A stretch of 64,000 nucleotides of DNA, taken from contig NZ_JAKTTI010000002.1 in NCBI RefSeq assembly GCF_022427965.1, positions 186,001 to 250,000 of the forward strand, written 5' to 3'. Positions 9,946 through 18,392 of this stretch are shown in pieces. The notes under the pieces were generated by a model. The model did not search any database, was not told the origin of the DNA, and saw only the letters and a list, made by a program, of their open reading frames with translations. A program made the position numbers and the translations under genes. The stretch comes from Fredinandcohnia quinoae (GTDB taxonomy: Bacteria; Bacillota; Bacilli; Bacillales; Bacillaceae_L). Positions within the stretch are counted from its first letter, which is position 1. Every line of letters begins with the position of its first letter.

Positions 9946-10857
9946 TTATCTTGGAGTATCTGTAACTAAATACCCGAACGAGATATGATCTTGGATTGGA
10001 ATCCATGCACCAATTCCTTGATGGGTTACATTTTTCACTACGATTCTTTTCTTACTTCCTTTTAAGACGAGATACACTTCCCCATATGTTACTTTTCCCT
10101 TTTCATTAACTGCTGGGGCATAAGCATATAAATATCCTAATTTTTTAGCAGGAACATTATACATTTGCTCCTTCTTAGTTCCTCCACCTATAATGGTTTT
10201 AAAGGATAAAGGTAAATTTGACCTTTTAGCTGCTTCAATAAGCATCATTTTCTTAACTTCTTCCGCACTTTCGATTTCGGCAGTCAATCCACCTCTAACC
10301 TGTTTCTGCATTTCTTGTTTATAATAAATTTTATTTGGTGATGTTGCTCCACGGTTATCAAAATAATTGGTATTTATCTTTTGGTACTCCCAGTTTGTAC
10401 TCGTTTCTGAGGATTCATAGCTTAGTGGCCATTGCCCCAAAAAGATTGTTGCACGATACCCGACCGCAAGGGGTGTCGTTGAAATTGCCGACTCATTCAA
10501 GATTCGAATGAGATCAGGATTTTCAATCTCTACATTTGCACTATCAATTAACTCTTGCGCGAGCTTACTCGGTTGGAGATATGGCAAATCCTGTGTTGGG
10601 TTCGGATATGTGTTATCTTTCGAAATATCTAGTACTGAACTAGGAATTTTAAACTTGTCACTTTTATCTTCTTTCTGATCTTTCGTACCCTCAGCCATTC
10701 CATAAGTACTCATACCAACTAGTAATAGAACAACAGCAACGATAAAGAAAACTCGGCGATTGCCAAGCTTTTTAGGCGACAGCAGAGCCGTAATTGCACT
10801 TATTCGGTTACGAAAGTTTTTACTTTCTTGTCCGTTAACATGAATTTTTCCTTTCAT
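9946..10857 (-). CDS. yfkD: YfkD-family membrane-anchored protein
   Basis: This is a Bacillus-conserved protein of unknown function, secreted or membrane-anchored. One hydrophobic segment (RRVFFIVAVVLLLVGM) near residue 35-50 precedes a conserved extracytoplasmic domain with TYPNPTQDLPYLQPS, GYRATIFLGQWPLSYES and YAYAPAVNEKGKVTYGEV, all hallmarks of YfkD. I chose ATG 10857 because AAGGGAG lies eight bases upstream; the ORF is open to 10908. The pre-membrane part is longer than I recall for B. subtilis YfkD. It converges on yfkAB as in the B. subtilis yfk region. Confidence 0.9.
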   Translation of the reverse strand: MKGKIHVNGQESKNFRNRISAITALLSPKKLGNRRVFFIVAVVLLLVGMSTYGMAEGTKDQKEDKSDKFKIPSSVLDISKDNTYPNPTQDLPYLQPSKLAQELIDSANVEIENPDLIRILNESAISTTPLAVGYRATIFLGQWPLSYESSETSTNWEYQKINTNYFDNRGATSPNKIYYKQEMQKQVRGGLTAEIESAEEVKKMMLIEAAKRSNLPLSFKTIIGGGTKKEQMYNVPAKKLGYLYAYAPAVNEKGKVTYGEVYLVLKGSKKRIVVKNVTHQGIGAWIPIQDHISFGYLVTDTPR

Positions 10858-10925
10858 AGACGGTACTCCCTTCATATGCTTTGAGAATAGTTTTTTCGAA
10901 CAATCCATTTCTTATCCATATTCAT

Positions 10926-10965
10926 AAAAAAAAGCTAGCAAGGAGCATTATTCCCTACTAGCTGC
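10926..10965 (-). terminator. Terminator overlapping the end of the YczE-like gene
   Basis: AGCTAG (10933-10938) pairs with CTAGCT (10958-10963), followed on the minus strand by a T-run. The stop codon of the YczE-like gene lies inside the hairpin. Confidence 0.75.
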
Positions 10966-11565
10966 TTTTTCATTTTTCATAAGACGTTCAAAAATTGGAA
11001 AGAAGAATTGAATGAAGGGTCCGATTAATACAGTTACAAGGATCGTACCAATTCCAATAGGTCCACTAAATAAAAATGCCATCATTAATCCAGTTAACTC
11101 GCCAATTGTTTTGGCAATCCCAACACGAACATTAAATCTCGTACTTATGGCGATCATCAAATGGTCTAATGGAGATAAAGGGAACTCGGCTTGAAGATAG
11201 ATTGCTATTCCAACGCTAGCTATAAATAAGCCCACGATAAGGACAGCAAACTTCAACACATACCCCTCCGGATCCCAGTGCCCTAAAGCAATAATTAACC
11301 AAAAGTCAATAAAAATCCCGATTATAAAAATAGTAATCAATGATAAAAAATTTGGCATCCGTTTTAATAAAATTGCATTCACAAATAACACAATGAAGCC
11401 AACAATAAATACCCAAACCCCAACCGTCAAACCGATCGTCTTCGAAAGACCAACATTGAGAGCATCCCAAGCCCCTGCTCCGATATCAGCTTTAATAGTA
11501 AGGCTAATCCCAAATGCCAAAATAAGCAGTCCAGTTACATAAAATAACATTCTTTTTTTTATCAT
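10948..11565 (-). CDS. YczE/YitT-type membrane protein
   Basis: This is an integral membrane protein of about 205 residues with five or six hydrophobic segments. The pattern SLTIKADIGAGAWDALNVGLSKT and the later ISTRFNVRVGIAKTI are typical of the YczE/YitT group, whose transport role is not defined. Start ATG 11565 has AAGGAG, though 12 bases away; the ORF is open upstream to 11634. It is an insertion relative to the B. subtilis yfkD-yfkE order as I recall it. Confidence 0.8.
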   Translation of the reverse strand: MIKKRMLFYVTGLLILAFGISLTIKADIGAGAWDALNVGLSKTIGLTVGVWVFIVGFIVLFVNAILLKRMPNFLSLITIFIIGIFIDFWLIIALGHWDPEGYVLKFAVLIVGLFIASVGIAIYLQAEFPLSPLDHLMIAISTRFNVRVGIAKTIGELTGLMMAFLFSGPIGIGTILVTVLIGPFIQFFFPIFERLMKNEKAASRE

Positions 11566-11650
11566 AAATCGAATTAGCTCCTTCTTAATATAGCACCATT
11601 CATTATACAAGAGAGTGTAGAATAATTCGATCAAATTTTTTCGATTAAAA

Positions 11651-11709
11651 TTGAATATTTACAATGTTCCATTAATAATATGTAATATACCTTTGAAAAC
11701 AAAGGAGGG
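11651..11709 (+). promoter_or_regulatory. Putative promoter and strong ribosome-binding site of an orphan plus-strand transcript
   Basis: TTGAAT at 11651-11656 is followed by overlapping TAATAA/TAATAT boxes (11673-11681, spacer 16-19). AAAGGAGGG at 11701-11709 is a near-perfect Shine-Dalgarno sequence. Both neighbours read on the minus strand, so these signals belong to no annotated gene. Confidence 0.4.
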
Positions 11710-11710
11710 A

Positions 11711-11815
11711 TTAACGCTTCATACCTTTTATGTAGATTGGGGGTATGCTATCGATTTGCAGACTACGGAAACACCATCAATGATAATGATCCCAAATGTG
11801 GAAACTGATACTTAG
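11711..11815 (+). CDS. Possible small ORF with non-canonical start
   Basis: In the frame ending at TAG 11813-11815 about 34 codons are open behind AAAGGAGGG. They read in a protein-like way (YVDWGYAIDLQTTETPSM, then IMIPNVETDT). No ATG, GTG or TTG sits at the right distance: the candidates are ACG 11714 or CTT 11717, and the first standard start in this frame is TTG 11756. The other frame has ATG immediately followed by TAG. The unit may therefore be a small RNA, a decayed gene or an unusual-start peptide. I do not recognise the sequence. Confidence 0.25.
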   Translation, partial: LTLHTFYVDWGYAIDLQTTETPSMIMIPNVETDT

Positions 11816-11840
11816 TTGTAAGAAATTTTTATATAATATT

Positions 11841-11881
11841 AACGACTCTGTGTGAATTTTGGTACACAGAGTCGTTTTTTT
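11841..11881 (+). terminator. Strong plus-strand terminator of the orphan unit
   Basis: Perfect 13-bp arms AACGACTCTGTGT (11841-11853) and ACACAGAGTCGTT (11864-11876) are followed by a T-run on the plus strand. It may also help yfkE on the minus strand, but the T-tract is on the plus side. Confidence 0.8.
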
Positions 11882-11890
11882 AGTTTGAAA

Positions 11891-12946
11891 TTATAAGAGG
11901 TAAAATCCAATCCCCATTATAATGTAAGCAGCCAGCAAAGTCCCACCTTCAAACCAGTTAGTTTCACCATCATTCGTAATTGCAATTGTAAGGAAAACAG
12001 CGGTTATCATGGAAATAAGCTCTGGCATTGTGAAGACCAATGACATTCTTGTGTCAAAAAAAAGTGACGCTATAACAAGGATCGGTGCAACAAACATCGC
12101 TACTTGCAAAGTTGAGCCGACTGCAATTTCTACTGCAATATTCATTTTATTTTTATATGCCATCAAAATTGCAGATGCATGTTCTGCGGCATTCCCAACA
12201 ATGGCTACGATAATAATTCCGATGAAGATTTCACTCCATCCGAATTTCTCAGCAACAATATCGAATGTATGAACAAGGTTTTCTGAAACATATCCAACTG
12301 CAACGGTAGCAGCCAACAGGACGATAAGTGCTCTCCATTTTCCCCATTCCGGTTCCTCGTGTTCCTCAACTTTATCTGCTTCATGCTGATATATACCACG
12401 ATGTGAAACAAGCTTGAAGAAAAGAGCTGCCAAATATAGCAAAATCAAGATAACCGAAATTCCAATACTTAATGTGAAAGTATCGGCATCATTCATTTCC
12501 ATTGAAAATACCTCTGGAATGACAAATGCAAGAATGACTGAAAATATGAGCAAGCCTGAATTATGTCTTGCATCAAATACATTGAATATTTGACGTTTGT
12601 ATTTTAAACCACCTATAAAAAAAGAAAGTCCTGCCACTAGTAATAAATTTCCTAATACTGAACCAGTTAGAGATGCTAATACAACTGTAACAAGACCTTC
12701 TTTGAGGGCAAATATAGAAATAATAAGTTCAACAGCATTCCCGAAGGTCGCATTCAGAAGTCCACCTACTCTTGGTCCTGCAACAATTGCAAGAGATTCA
12801 GTCGCTCTCCCCATATATCCCGCTAATGCAACAATCGTTAAACAATACACAATAAACATAATGACAGGTGACCAATGCATCAAGCTACCAATCACTGATA
12901 ACGGTAAACCAATTAAGATCATTATAAAAAAAATTCGATTAACCAT
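11891..12946 (-). CDS. yfkE: Ca2+/H+ antiporter, CaCA family (YfkE/ChaA)
   Basis: This is a membrane antiporter that exports calcium in exchange for protons. It has about eleven membrane segments and two inverted repeats, each with the CaCA alpha motif: GNAVELIISIFAL in the first half and GNAAEHASAI in the second. An acidic loop (HEADKVEEHEEPEW) separates the halves. Start ATG 12946 has GAAAGG nine bases upstream, giving 351 residues, the length I recall for B. subtilis YfkE. Position next to yfkD and yfkF matches the B. subtilis order. Confidence 0.93.
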   Translation of the reverse strand: MVNRIFFIMILIGLPLSVIGSLMHWSPVIMFIVYCLTIVALAGYMGRATESLAIVAGPRVGGLLNATFGNAVELIISIFALKEGLVTVVLASLTGSVLGNLLLVAGLSFFIGGLKYKRQIFNVFDARHNSGLLIFSVILAFVIPEVFSMEMNDADTFTLSIGISVILILLYLAALFFKLVSHRGIYQHEADKVEEHEEPEWGKWRALIVLLAATVAVGYVSENLVHTFDIVAEKFGWSEIFIGIIIVAIVGNAAEHASAILMAYKNKMNIAVEIAVGSTLQVAMFVAPILVIASLFFDTRMSLVFTMPELISMITAVFLTIAITNDGETNWFEGGTLLAAYIIMGIGFYLL

Positions 12947-13144
12947 AATACACAACCTTTCATAAAGAATCATGAATCAAAAACTACTTTTTTAGTTTCT
13001 CCCTTAACTATTCCTTCATACGTTTTATTCAAATTTCGCTACTCATATTATGGAAAAAATAAAGAATTGCTTTTATATTTCAAAAACCGAGGAAATTTTG
13101 TATGATAATAGGATGACAGCTTAGGAAATAGAGGGTAAAAATAT

Positions 13145-14311
13145 ATGAAAATACGATTTTGGATTTTAGTAAGTATCGTTGCAATCTCAGGATTCAGTCA
13201 AGGCATGTTATTGCCATTAATTGCGGTAATCTTTGAAAATAGCGGACTATCCTCATCATTAAATGGATTAAATGCAACTGGTTTATACATTGGGATTCTC
13301 CTTGCTTCTCCATTCATGGAACACCCCCTTCGTAAATATGGCTATAAACCCGTCATAATAATTGGTGGATTGTTAGTAATACTAGCACTTGGATTATTTC
13401 CAATTTGGAAATCCTTTTGGTTCTGGTTCATTCTCAGACTTCTTATTGGGATTGGTGACCATGCCTTGCATTTTGGAACACAAACATGGATTACTTCTTT
13501 TTCACCTGAAAATAAAAGAGGAAGAAATATCTCATTATATGGATTATTTTTCGGAGTTGGTTTTGCGGTTGGTCCATTGATGACCCCTCTCGTACATATC
13601 AACGAGTCATTACCATTTATACTCTCATCAATCTTATGTTTAATAGGATGGTCGTTCTTGTTTCTACTTAAAAATGAATTACCAGAACATGAACAAGAGG
13701 TTGGGGTTAATTCTTTTCTTGAGACCCTTAAACGTTTTTCAAAAGCATGGAAATATGGTTGGGTAGCATTTTTACCTCCACTTGCTTATGGGTTTTTAGA
13801 ATCATCTCTTAATGGAAGCTTTCCGGTATATGGATTACGGATAGGAATTAGTGTTCCAAACGTCTCAATTTTGTTAACATCCTTTGCAATCGGTGGAATT
13901 ATCACACAGCTTCCATTGGGAATACTGAGTGATCGATTTGGGCGGCGAAATATCATGCTGATTGTATTATTCCTAGGATTTTTAAGCTTTACGACAGCAA
14001 GCTTTGTTGAACATTCCTTCATTGGACTTGCATTAAGTTTCTTCGTTTCAGGGATGGTTGTTGGATCAACATTTTCACTTGGAATTTCGTACATGGCCGA
14101 TTTAATGCCAAAAAGCTTACTACCAACAGGAAATTTATTATGTGGAATCTTCTTTAGCCTTGGAAGCTTAGGTGGTCCATTTATTGGTGGGCTTTTCATT
14201 CAATACTTCAAACATATAAGTTTCTTTACCATTATAAGTACATTGCTATTGATCATTTTCATCGTTCTTTTTGTTTTTGGAAAACGAACATTAGTTGCTG
14301 TTAGACAATAA
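13145..14311 (+). CDS. yfkF: MFS transporter (YfkF-like)
   Basis: This is a 12-helix major facilitator protein of 388 residues, probably a drug or metabolite exporter. The loop between helices 8 and 9 carries GILSDRFGRRN, a classic MFS signature. PENKRGRNISLYGLFFG matches the other half. GAGGG lies nine bases before ATG 13145. It lies divergently from yfkE, as in B. subtilis. The substrate is unknown. Confidence 0.85.
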   Translation: MKIRFWILVSIVAISGFSQGMLLPLIAVIFENSGLSSSLNGLNATGLYIGILLASPFMEHPLRKYGYKPVIIIGGLLVILALGLFPIWKSFWFWFILRLLIGIGDHALHFGTQTWITSFSPENKRGRNISLYGLFFGVGFAVGPLMTPLVHINESLPFILSSILCLIGWSFLFLLKNELPEHEQEVGVNSFLETLKRFSKAWKYGWVAFLPPLAYGFLESSLNGSFPVYGLRIGISVPNVSILLTSFAIGGIITQLPLGILSDRFGRRNIMLIVLFLGFLSFTTASFVEHSFIGLALSFFVSGMVVGSTFSLGISYMADLMPKSLLPTGNLLCGIFFSLGSLGGPFIGGLFIQYFKHISFFTIISTLLLIIFIVLFVFGKRTLVAVRQ

Positions 14312-14315
14312 TTGC

Positions 14316-14350
14316 CTTGGTTTCCCTCTTTTTTTAGGGAAGCCATTATT
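14316..14350 (+). terminator. Terminator after the yfkF-like gene
   Basis: TGGTTTCCCT pairs with AGGGAAGCCA across a T-rich loop, followed by TTATTTTT. Confidence 0.8.
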
Positions 14351-14372
14351 TTTGCCTTTTTTATAAAATTCA

Positions 14373-14436
14373 TTGACCTTTTCGAGATAACTGTTATATA
14401 ATAGATTAAAACATAATAAACTGTATCAATACAGTT
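14373..14436 (+). promoter_or_regulatory. SigA-type promoter with operator-like palindrome before the BH0509-type gene
   Basis: TTGACC (14373-14378) and TATAAT (14397-14402) are 18 bp apart. Just downstream of the expected start lies the inverted repeat AACTGTATCAATACAGTT (14419-14436). A related AACTGTTAT sits in the spacer (14389-14397). This spacing suggests a repressor-controlled promoter; the regulator is unknown. Confidence 0.6.
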
Positions 14437-14471
14437 ATTTAGAGCGAAAATTTAAAAAGGAGAGGAAAATA

Positions 14472-14618
14472 ATGTGTAGAAAAGAACGAAAGAATATGGT
14501 TGAGTTTATTGAGAAGGTTAAGGAAATTGATAAAGAAACACTCATGTATATGACCGACGCGGATATCGAGCATATTTATAATACAACCTATTTTCACCTA
14601 GAGGAAATTGCAGAATAA
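14472..14618 (+). CDS. BH0509-type small protein
   Basis: This is a 48-residue protein starting MCRKERKNMVEFIEKVK, with a helical body and YMTDADIEHIYNTTY. It resembles the BH0509 family of small uncharacterised Bacillaceae proteins. GGAGAGG lies about seven bases before ATG 14472. It has its own strong promoter and a terminator, so it is a free-standing gene. Its function is unknown. Confidence 0.75.
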   Translation: MCRKERKNMVEFIEKVKEIDKETLMYMTDADIEHIYNTTYFHLEEIAE

Positions 14619-14624
14619 AGTTTT

Positions 14625-14656
14625 AACACCGCCAAGCTAACGGGGCGGTGTTTTTC
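14625..14656 (+). terminator. Terminator after the BH0509-type gene
   Basis: AACACCGCC (14625-14633) pairs with GGCGGTGTT (14644-14652), followed by Ts. Confidence 0.88.
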
Positions 14657-14660
14657 TTTT

Positions 14661-14728
14661 TTATAATGATTATAAAAATAAATAACTTTACACTCAATAT
14701 CGATATGTTATAATTATAATTATTATAA
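14661..14728 (+). promoter_or_regulatory. Two perfect PerR boxes upstream of zosA
   Basis: TTATAATGATTATAA (14661-14675) and TTATAATTATTATAA (14714-14728) both match the PerR consensus TTATAATNATTATAA at every fixed position. PerR control of zosA is known in B. subtilis. Here the boxes lie about 190-240 bp before the start codon. Confidence 0.85.
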
Positions 14729-14838
14729 AGAAGAAATTAATAAAATTAGCTCCGACATCTTTAAACGACGGAATTTAATCACTTAATCTGCTTATTGATT
14801 GTGATTACCTTTCTCAATTAAGTTAAATAATTATGATT

Positions 14839-14882
14839 TTTATTCTCAATTATACAGTAAATAATGAGTATTATTCTCAATT
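14839..14882 (+). promoter_or_regulatory. Fur-like inverted repeat and direct repeats just before zosA
   Basis: TATTCTCAATTA occurs twice (about 14840 and 14871). The second copy overlaps TGAGTATTATTCTCA (14865-14879), a 7-1-7 inverted repeat resembling Fur-family boxes with about three mismatches. It ends about 20 bp before the start codon and could be a second metal-responsive operator. Confidence 0.4.
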
Positions 14883-14902
14883 AGAAAATGGAGGGCGAGA
14901 AA

Positions 14903-16837
14903 ATGAATACAGAAATTAAGTCTGTAACAGGACCACATCATATTTATAAAAGTGAAAAGAAATCCTCACCAATTCTAGAAAAATTAAAAATCCATGGTGA
15001 GTTAATTGCAGCGATCGCAAGTGGTGTATTAATTGCAATTGGATGGATGCTAGAGCATTTTTCATTTGAAATTACCTCAGTTATTTCATTTATTCTTGCA
15101 TTCCTTATTGGTGGATATGCCAAAGCCAAGGAAGGTATTGAAGAAACAATCGCAAATCGCGAGCTTAATGTTGAAATGCTAATGATTTTTGCAGCAATCG
15201 GTTCTGCGATTATCGGTTATTGGACAGAGGGCGCTATTTTAATCTTTATTTTTGCATTAAGTGGAGCATTAGAGACGTATACAATGAACAAAAGCCAGAA
15301 AGAAATTTCATCTTTAATGGATTTACAACCTGAAGAAGCCACTCTTATCTTTAATGGAGTTGAACAAGTGGTACATGTTTCAGCACTTAAGGTGGGAGAT
15401 TCTATCTTAGTTAAGCCAGGGGAAAGAATACCTGCTGACGGTAAAGTACTAAAAGGTGAAACGACTGTTGACCAAGCAGCGATTACAGGAGAATCCCTTC
15501 CTGTACGTAAAAGAATTGGGGAAGAGGTCTTCGCAGGAACAGTAAACTTACGTGGATCAGTTACAATTGAAGTAACAAAAGCAAGTGAAGATACACTTTT
15601 TCAAAAAATCATTAAACTTGTTCAATCTGCTCAAAGTGAAAAATCCCCTTCACAACTTTTTATTGAGAAATTTGAAGGTAAATATGTAAAGATCGTGCTA
15701 GTCGCTGTTGGCTTAATGATGTTCCTCCCCCACTATCTTTTAGATTGGACTTGGGCTGAATCATTCTATCGCGCGATGATTTTACTAGTTGTTGCTTCAC
15801 CTTGTGCGCTCGTAGCCGCAATTATGCCCGCTTCATTATCGGCAATTTCAAACGGGGCAAAACACGGAATTTTATTTAAAGGTGGCGTTCACTTAGAACG
15901 TCTGGGGAATCTACAAGCAATCGCTTTTGATAAGACTGGGACTTTGACAAAAGGAAAGCCTGAGGTTACAAATATAATTGTTCAGGATACTATTGATAAA
16001 ATTGATTTTTTACGAACTGTTGCAACCATAGAGAACCACTCAAACCATCCGCTAGCTCAATCAATTGTTGCATATGTGAAAGAAGAGTTAAATGAAGATC
16101 TATTGCAATCTGATGGAATTGAGGATATACCTGGATTTGGTGTGAAAGCAACGATTAATGATCATACATGGAGTATCGGAAATGCAGAACTTGTTGGGAA
16201 ACCTGAAGCAGTTTCTTTTAAAAATGGAATTACGAAGCAATTAGCATCCGAAGGTAAAACAATCGTATATGTAAAATGTAATGATCAACTTGCAGGAATT
16301 TTAGCACTTAAGGATACAGTGAGAGAAGAAACTCAAGCGGCAATTTCAGAATTAAAAGAAATGGGAATTTATACTGTCATGTTAACAGGTGATGGTGAAA
16401 AAACAGCAGAAGCAATTGCAGCAGAAAGTAAAATAGATATGCATATTGCAGAGTGTCTACCAGAAACAAAGGTACATCACATCAAGGAACTACGAGCAAA
16501 ATTTGGTACTGTTGGTATGGTCGGAGACGGAATTAATGATGCGCCAGCACTCGCAACAGCAAGCGTTGGAATTGCAATGGGTGAAGGCACAGACGTAGCA
16601 CTCGAAACTGCTGACATTGTTCTAATGAAGAATGATCTGCCAAGAATTGCAGAAGCAGTGCGATTGTCAAAACGTATGAACCGAATCATCAAACAAAATA
16701 TAGTCTTTTCCATTAGTGTCATCATGCTCTTAATTTGTTCAAATTTCCTTCAATTCATCGACCTCCCATTCGGAGTCATCGGCCACGAAGGAAGCACCAT
16801 CCTCGTCATCCTAAACGGACTACGACTACTGAAATAA
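14903..16837 (+). CDS. zosA: Heavy-metal P1B-type ATPase, ZosA-like
   Basis: This is a P-type ATPase that moves a divalent metal across the membrane. No N-terminal metal-binding domain is present. Key motifs are TGES in the actuator domain, the metal-binding SPCALV in a membrane helix, the phosphorylation site DKTGTLTKG, the HP dipeptide (SNHPLAQSI) and GDGINDAPALA. GGAGGG lies seven bases before ATG 14903, giving 644 residues; the in-frame ATG 14888 lacks a site. The two upstream PerR boxes point to ZosA, the peroxide-induced zinc transporter of B. subtilis, rather than CadA or CopA. Zinc specificity is inferred. Confidence 0.88.
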   Translation: MNTEIKSVTGPHHIYKSEKKSSPILEKLKIHGELIAAIASGVLIAIGWMLEHFSFEITSVISFILAFLIGGYAKAKEGIEETIANRELNVEMLMIFAAIGSAIIGYWTEGAILIFIFALSGALETYTMNKSQKEISSLMDLQPEEATLIFNGVEQVVHVSALKVGDSILVKPGERIPADGKVLKGETTVDQAAITGESLPVRKRIGEEVFAGTVNLRGSVTIEVTKASEDTLFQKIIKLVQSAQSEKSPSQLFIEKFEGKYVKIVLVAVGLMMFLPHYLLDWTWAESFYRAMILLVVASPCALVAAIMPASLSAISNGAKHGILFKGGVHLERLGNLQAIAFDKTGTLTKGKPEVTNIIVQDTIDKIDFLRTVATIENHSNHPLAQSIVAYVKEELNEDLLQSDGIEDIPGFGVKATINDHTWSIGNAELVGKPEAVSFKNGITKQLASEGKTIVYVKCNDQLAGILALKDTVREETQAAISELKEMGIYTVMLTGDGEKTAEAIAAESKIDMHIAECLPETKVHHIKELRAKFGTVGMVGDGINDAPALATASVGIAMGEGTDVALETADIVLMKNDLPRIAEAVRLSKRMNRIIKQNIVFSISVIMLLICSNFLQFIDLPFGVIGHEGSTILVILNGLRLLK

Positions 16838-16848
16838 CTTTAACCTCA

Positions 16849-16896
16849 AAAAGGACTTGGCCATATGTACAATGTACAAGACCAAGTCCTTTTTTA
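16849..16896. terminator. Bidirectional terminator between zosA and a small minus-strand gene
   Basis: AAAAGGACTTGG (16849-16860) pairs with CCAAGTCCTTTT from 16882, with A and T runs outside, so it serves both convergent genes. Confidence 0.88.
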
Positions 16897-16897
16897 T

Positions 16898-17005
16898 TTA
16901 GTGATAACCGTTGCTTCCATTTGCTGAACTACTTGTTTTTTGCTTTGGACTATTTTTCTTACCCTTTTGTTTTGTGCCACCGTCTTTTTTAGTATGCTTC
17001 GTCAT
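16898..17005 (-). CDS. Small basic hydrophilic protein, unrecognised
   Basis: This 35-residue ORF begins MTKHTKKDGGTKQKGKKN and ends in a Ser/Gly/Asn-rich tail, with no hydrophobic stretch. GGAGGAG lies about seven bases before ATG 17005 and a terminator follows the stop, so I regard it as real. Composition recalls minor small acid-soluble spore proteins, but I cannot assign it to a named Ssp family. Confidence 0.7.
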   Translation of the reverse strand: MTKHTKKDGGTKQKGKKNSPKQKTSSSANGSNGYH

Positions 17006-17167
17006 AGATAAGTCTCCTCCTACAAAATGGTCATAGTGGGTACATACCCCCACGACATATTAGTTAAGACAATGTCTTACAAGCCATAGTATGTCACAGA
17101 AGTCCACGAATAAATAAGGTAACTTACGGAAAATCAAATACACTTTGGCGTATTTGTGTCAGATTTT

Positions 17168-18007
17168 TTAGCAGTCTTTGCGGATTCGGTGACAATTAAT
17201 GATTGCGTTAATCTCCCCACCTAAAATAATGATCATTCCAGATAGGTAAAACCAAATCATCAAGACAATAATCCCACCAAGGCTACCATATGTAGTTGTA
17301 TAATGAGCAAAGCTATTAACATAGTATGAAAAAGCCAATGAAACAAACATCCAGCCAAAAGTAGCAAAGAATGCACCAGAGACAACTTCCTTCGCCTTCA
17401 GACGTCTATTTGGTGCAACAAAATATAGAAAAGTAAACACTAAAAATAAGATTACTGCACTTACAATCCAACGAATCGCATTCCAAATATCTAAAAATTC
17501 ATCTGACAACCCCATAAAAGAAAAGATAAAAACACCTAAATGTTCCCCGAAAACTGGAAGTAACAAAGCAACAATTATGACAAATATCATCGCAAATGTT
17601 AATAAAATTGATATTCCCCGGGCAACGAAAAAGTTTCGACTCTCTGTTACATCATATGCACGATTAAAAGCACGCACTATAGAGTTAATCCCATTTGATG
17701 CGGACCAAATCGTACCGATGATCCCTATTGATAGTAATCCACCATTTTGCGACCCGACAATGACCTTCAAATTACTCTCAATCATATCAATCGTACCTAT
17801 AGGTGCATACTCATCCAAAAAATTTAAAACATCAATTTCAGTAATCGGAATATATCCTATAAGTGTTACTAAAAAGAGTAAAAATGGAAATAACGAAAGT
17901 AGGAAGAAATAAGCAAGCTCTGCAGCTAATCCCCCAACCTCGTCCTCATGATAGCGTAAATACAACTCCTTTAAAAAATGAAAGTCAAATTTTATTTCAC
18001 GAGCCAT
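17168..18007 (-). CDS. yfkH: YihY/BrkB-family membrane protein (YfkH)
   Basis: This is a 279-residue membrane protein with about six helices, of the YihY/virulence factor BrkB family, function unknown despite the name ribonuclease BN once used. Typical motifs are LAAELAYFFLLSLFPFLLFL near the N-terminus, WSASNGINSIVRAFNRAYD in the middle and SLGGIIVLMIWFYLSGMIIILGG cut across the last two helices. GAGGTG precedes ATG 18007. It is the last gene of a yfkJ-yfkI-yfkH operon, four bases after yfkI, as in B. subtilis. Confidence 0.93.
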   Translation of the reverse strand: MAREIKFDFHFLKELYLRYHEDEVGGLAAELAYFFLLSLFPFLLFLVTLIGYIPITEIDVLNFLDEYAPIGTIDMIESNLKVIVGSQNGGLLSIGIIGTIWSASNGINSIVRAFNRAYDVTESRNFFVARGISILLTFAMIFVIIVALLLPVFGEHLGVFIFSFMGLSDEFLDIWNAIRWIVSAVILFLVFTFLYFVAPNRRLKAKEVVSGAFFATFGWMFVSLAFSYYVNSFAHYTTTYGSLGGIIVLMIWFYLSGMIIILGGEINAIINCHRIRKDC

Positions 18008-18011
18008 TACT

Positions 18012-18365
18012 TCACCTCTCTATATTATCTTCCCTCCCCACTTCAGATTTATGAGAAAGTGCATCTTTTGTATCTTTTAATATATCGATTATTTGTGGTG
18101 TTGTTTCAGTTAATTCATTCACTTTACCTGTGACAAAGCGAACATCCTCGGTCACCTGTTCAACAGTTGTTCGAATCGTATTGAACTGTTCCTTTAGACG
18201 ATTTGTATAAACACCAGGATGCTTCAAAACATCTACTGTTTTTTGACCTACCCGTTTACTATTATGTACAAATGTTTCTCTCGTTTCTTTATCAAAAAGG
18301 GAAACCGCTGCACCTATTACAGCACCAATTAACATACTTTCAACCATCTTATTTCGATTAGACAT
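18012..18365 (-). CDS. yfkI: YtxH-like protein (YfkI position)
   Basis: This 117-residue protein has a short N-terminal hydrophobic segment (MLIGAVIGAAVSLF) followed by a long amphipathic helical region, the layout of YtxH-domain proteins. Its place between yfkJ and yfkH is that of B. subtilis yfkI. It probably associates with the membrane; its function is unknown. The name rests mainly on position and layout. Confidence 0.8.
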   Translation of the reverse strand: MSNRNKMVESMLIGAVIGAAVSLFDKETRETFVHNSKRVGQKTVDVLKHPGVYTNRLKEQFNTIRTTVEQVTEDVRFVTGKVNELTETTPQIIDILKDTKDALSHKSEVGREDNIER

Positions 18366-18392
18366 GCCTACACCTCATTTTACTTTTAATAT

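Noticed and set aside
17060-17085. TAAGACA/TGTCTTA inverted repeat near the small basic gene
   Set aside because: It is short and isolated. It could be a chance palindrome, as no promoter could be fixed around it.
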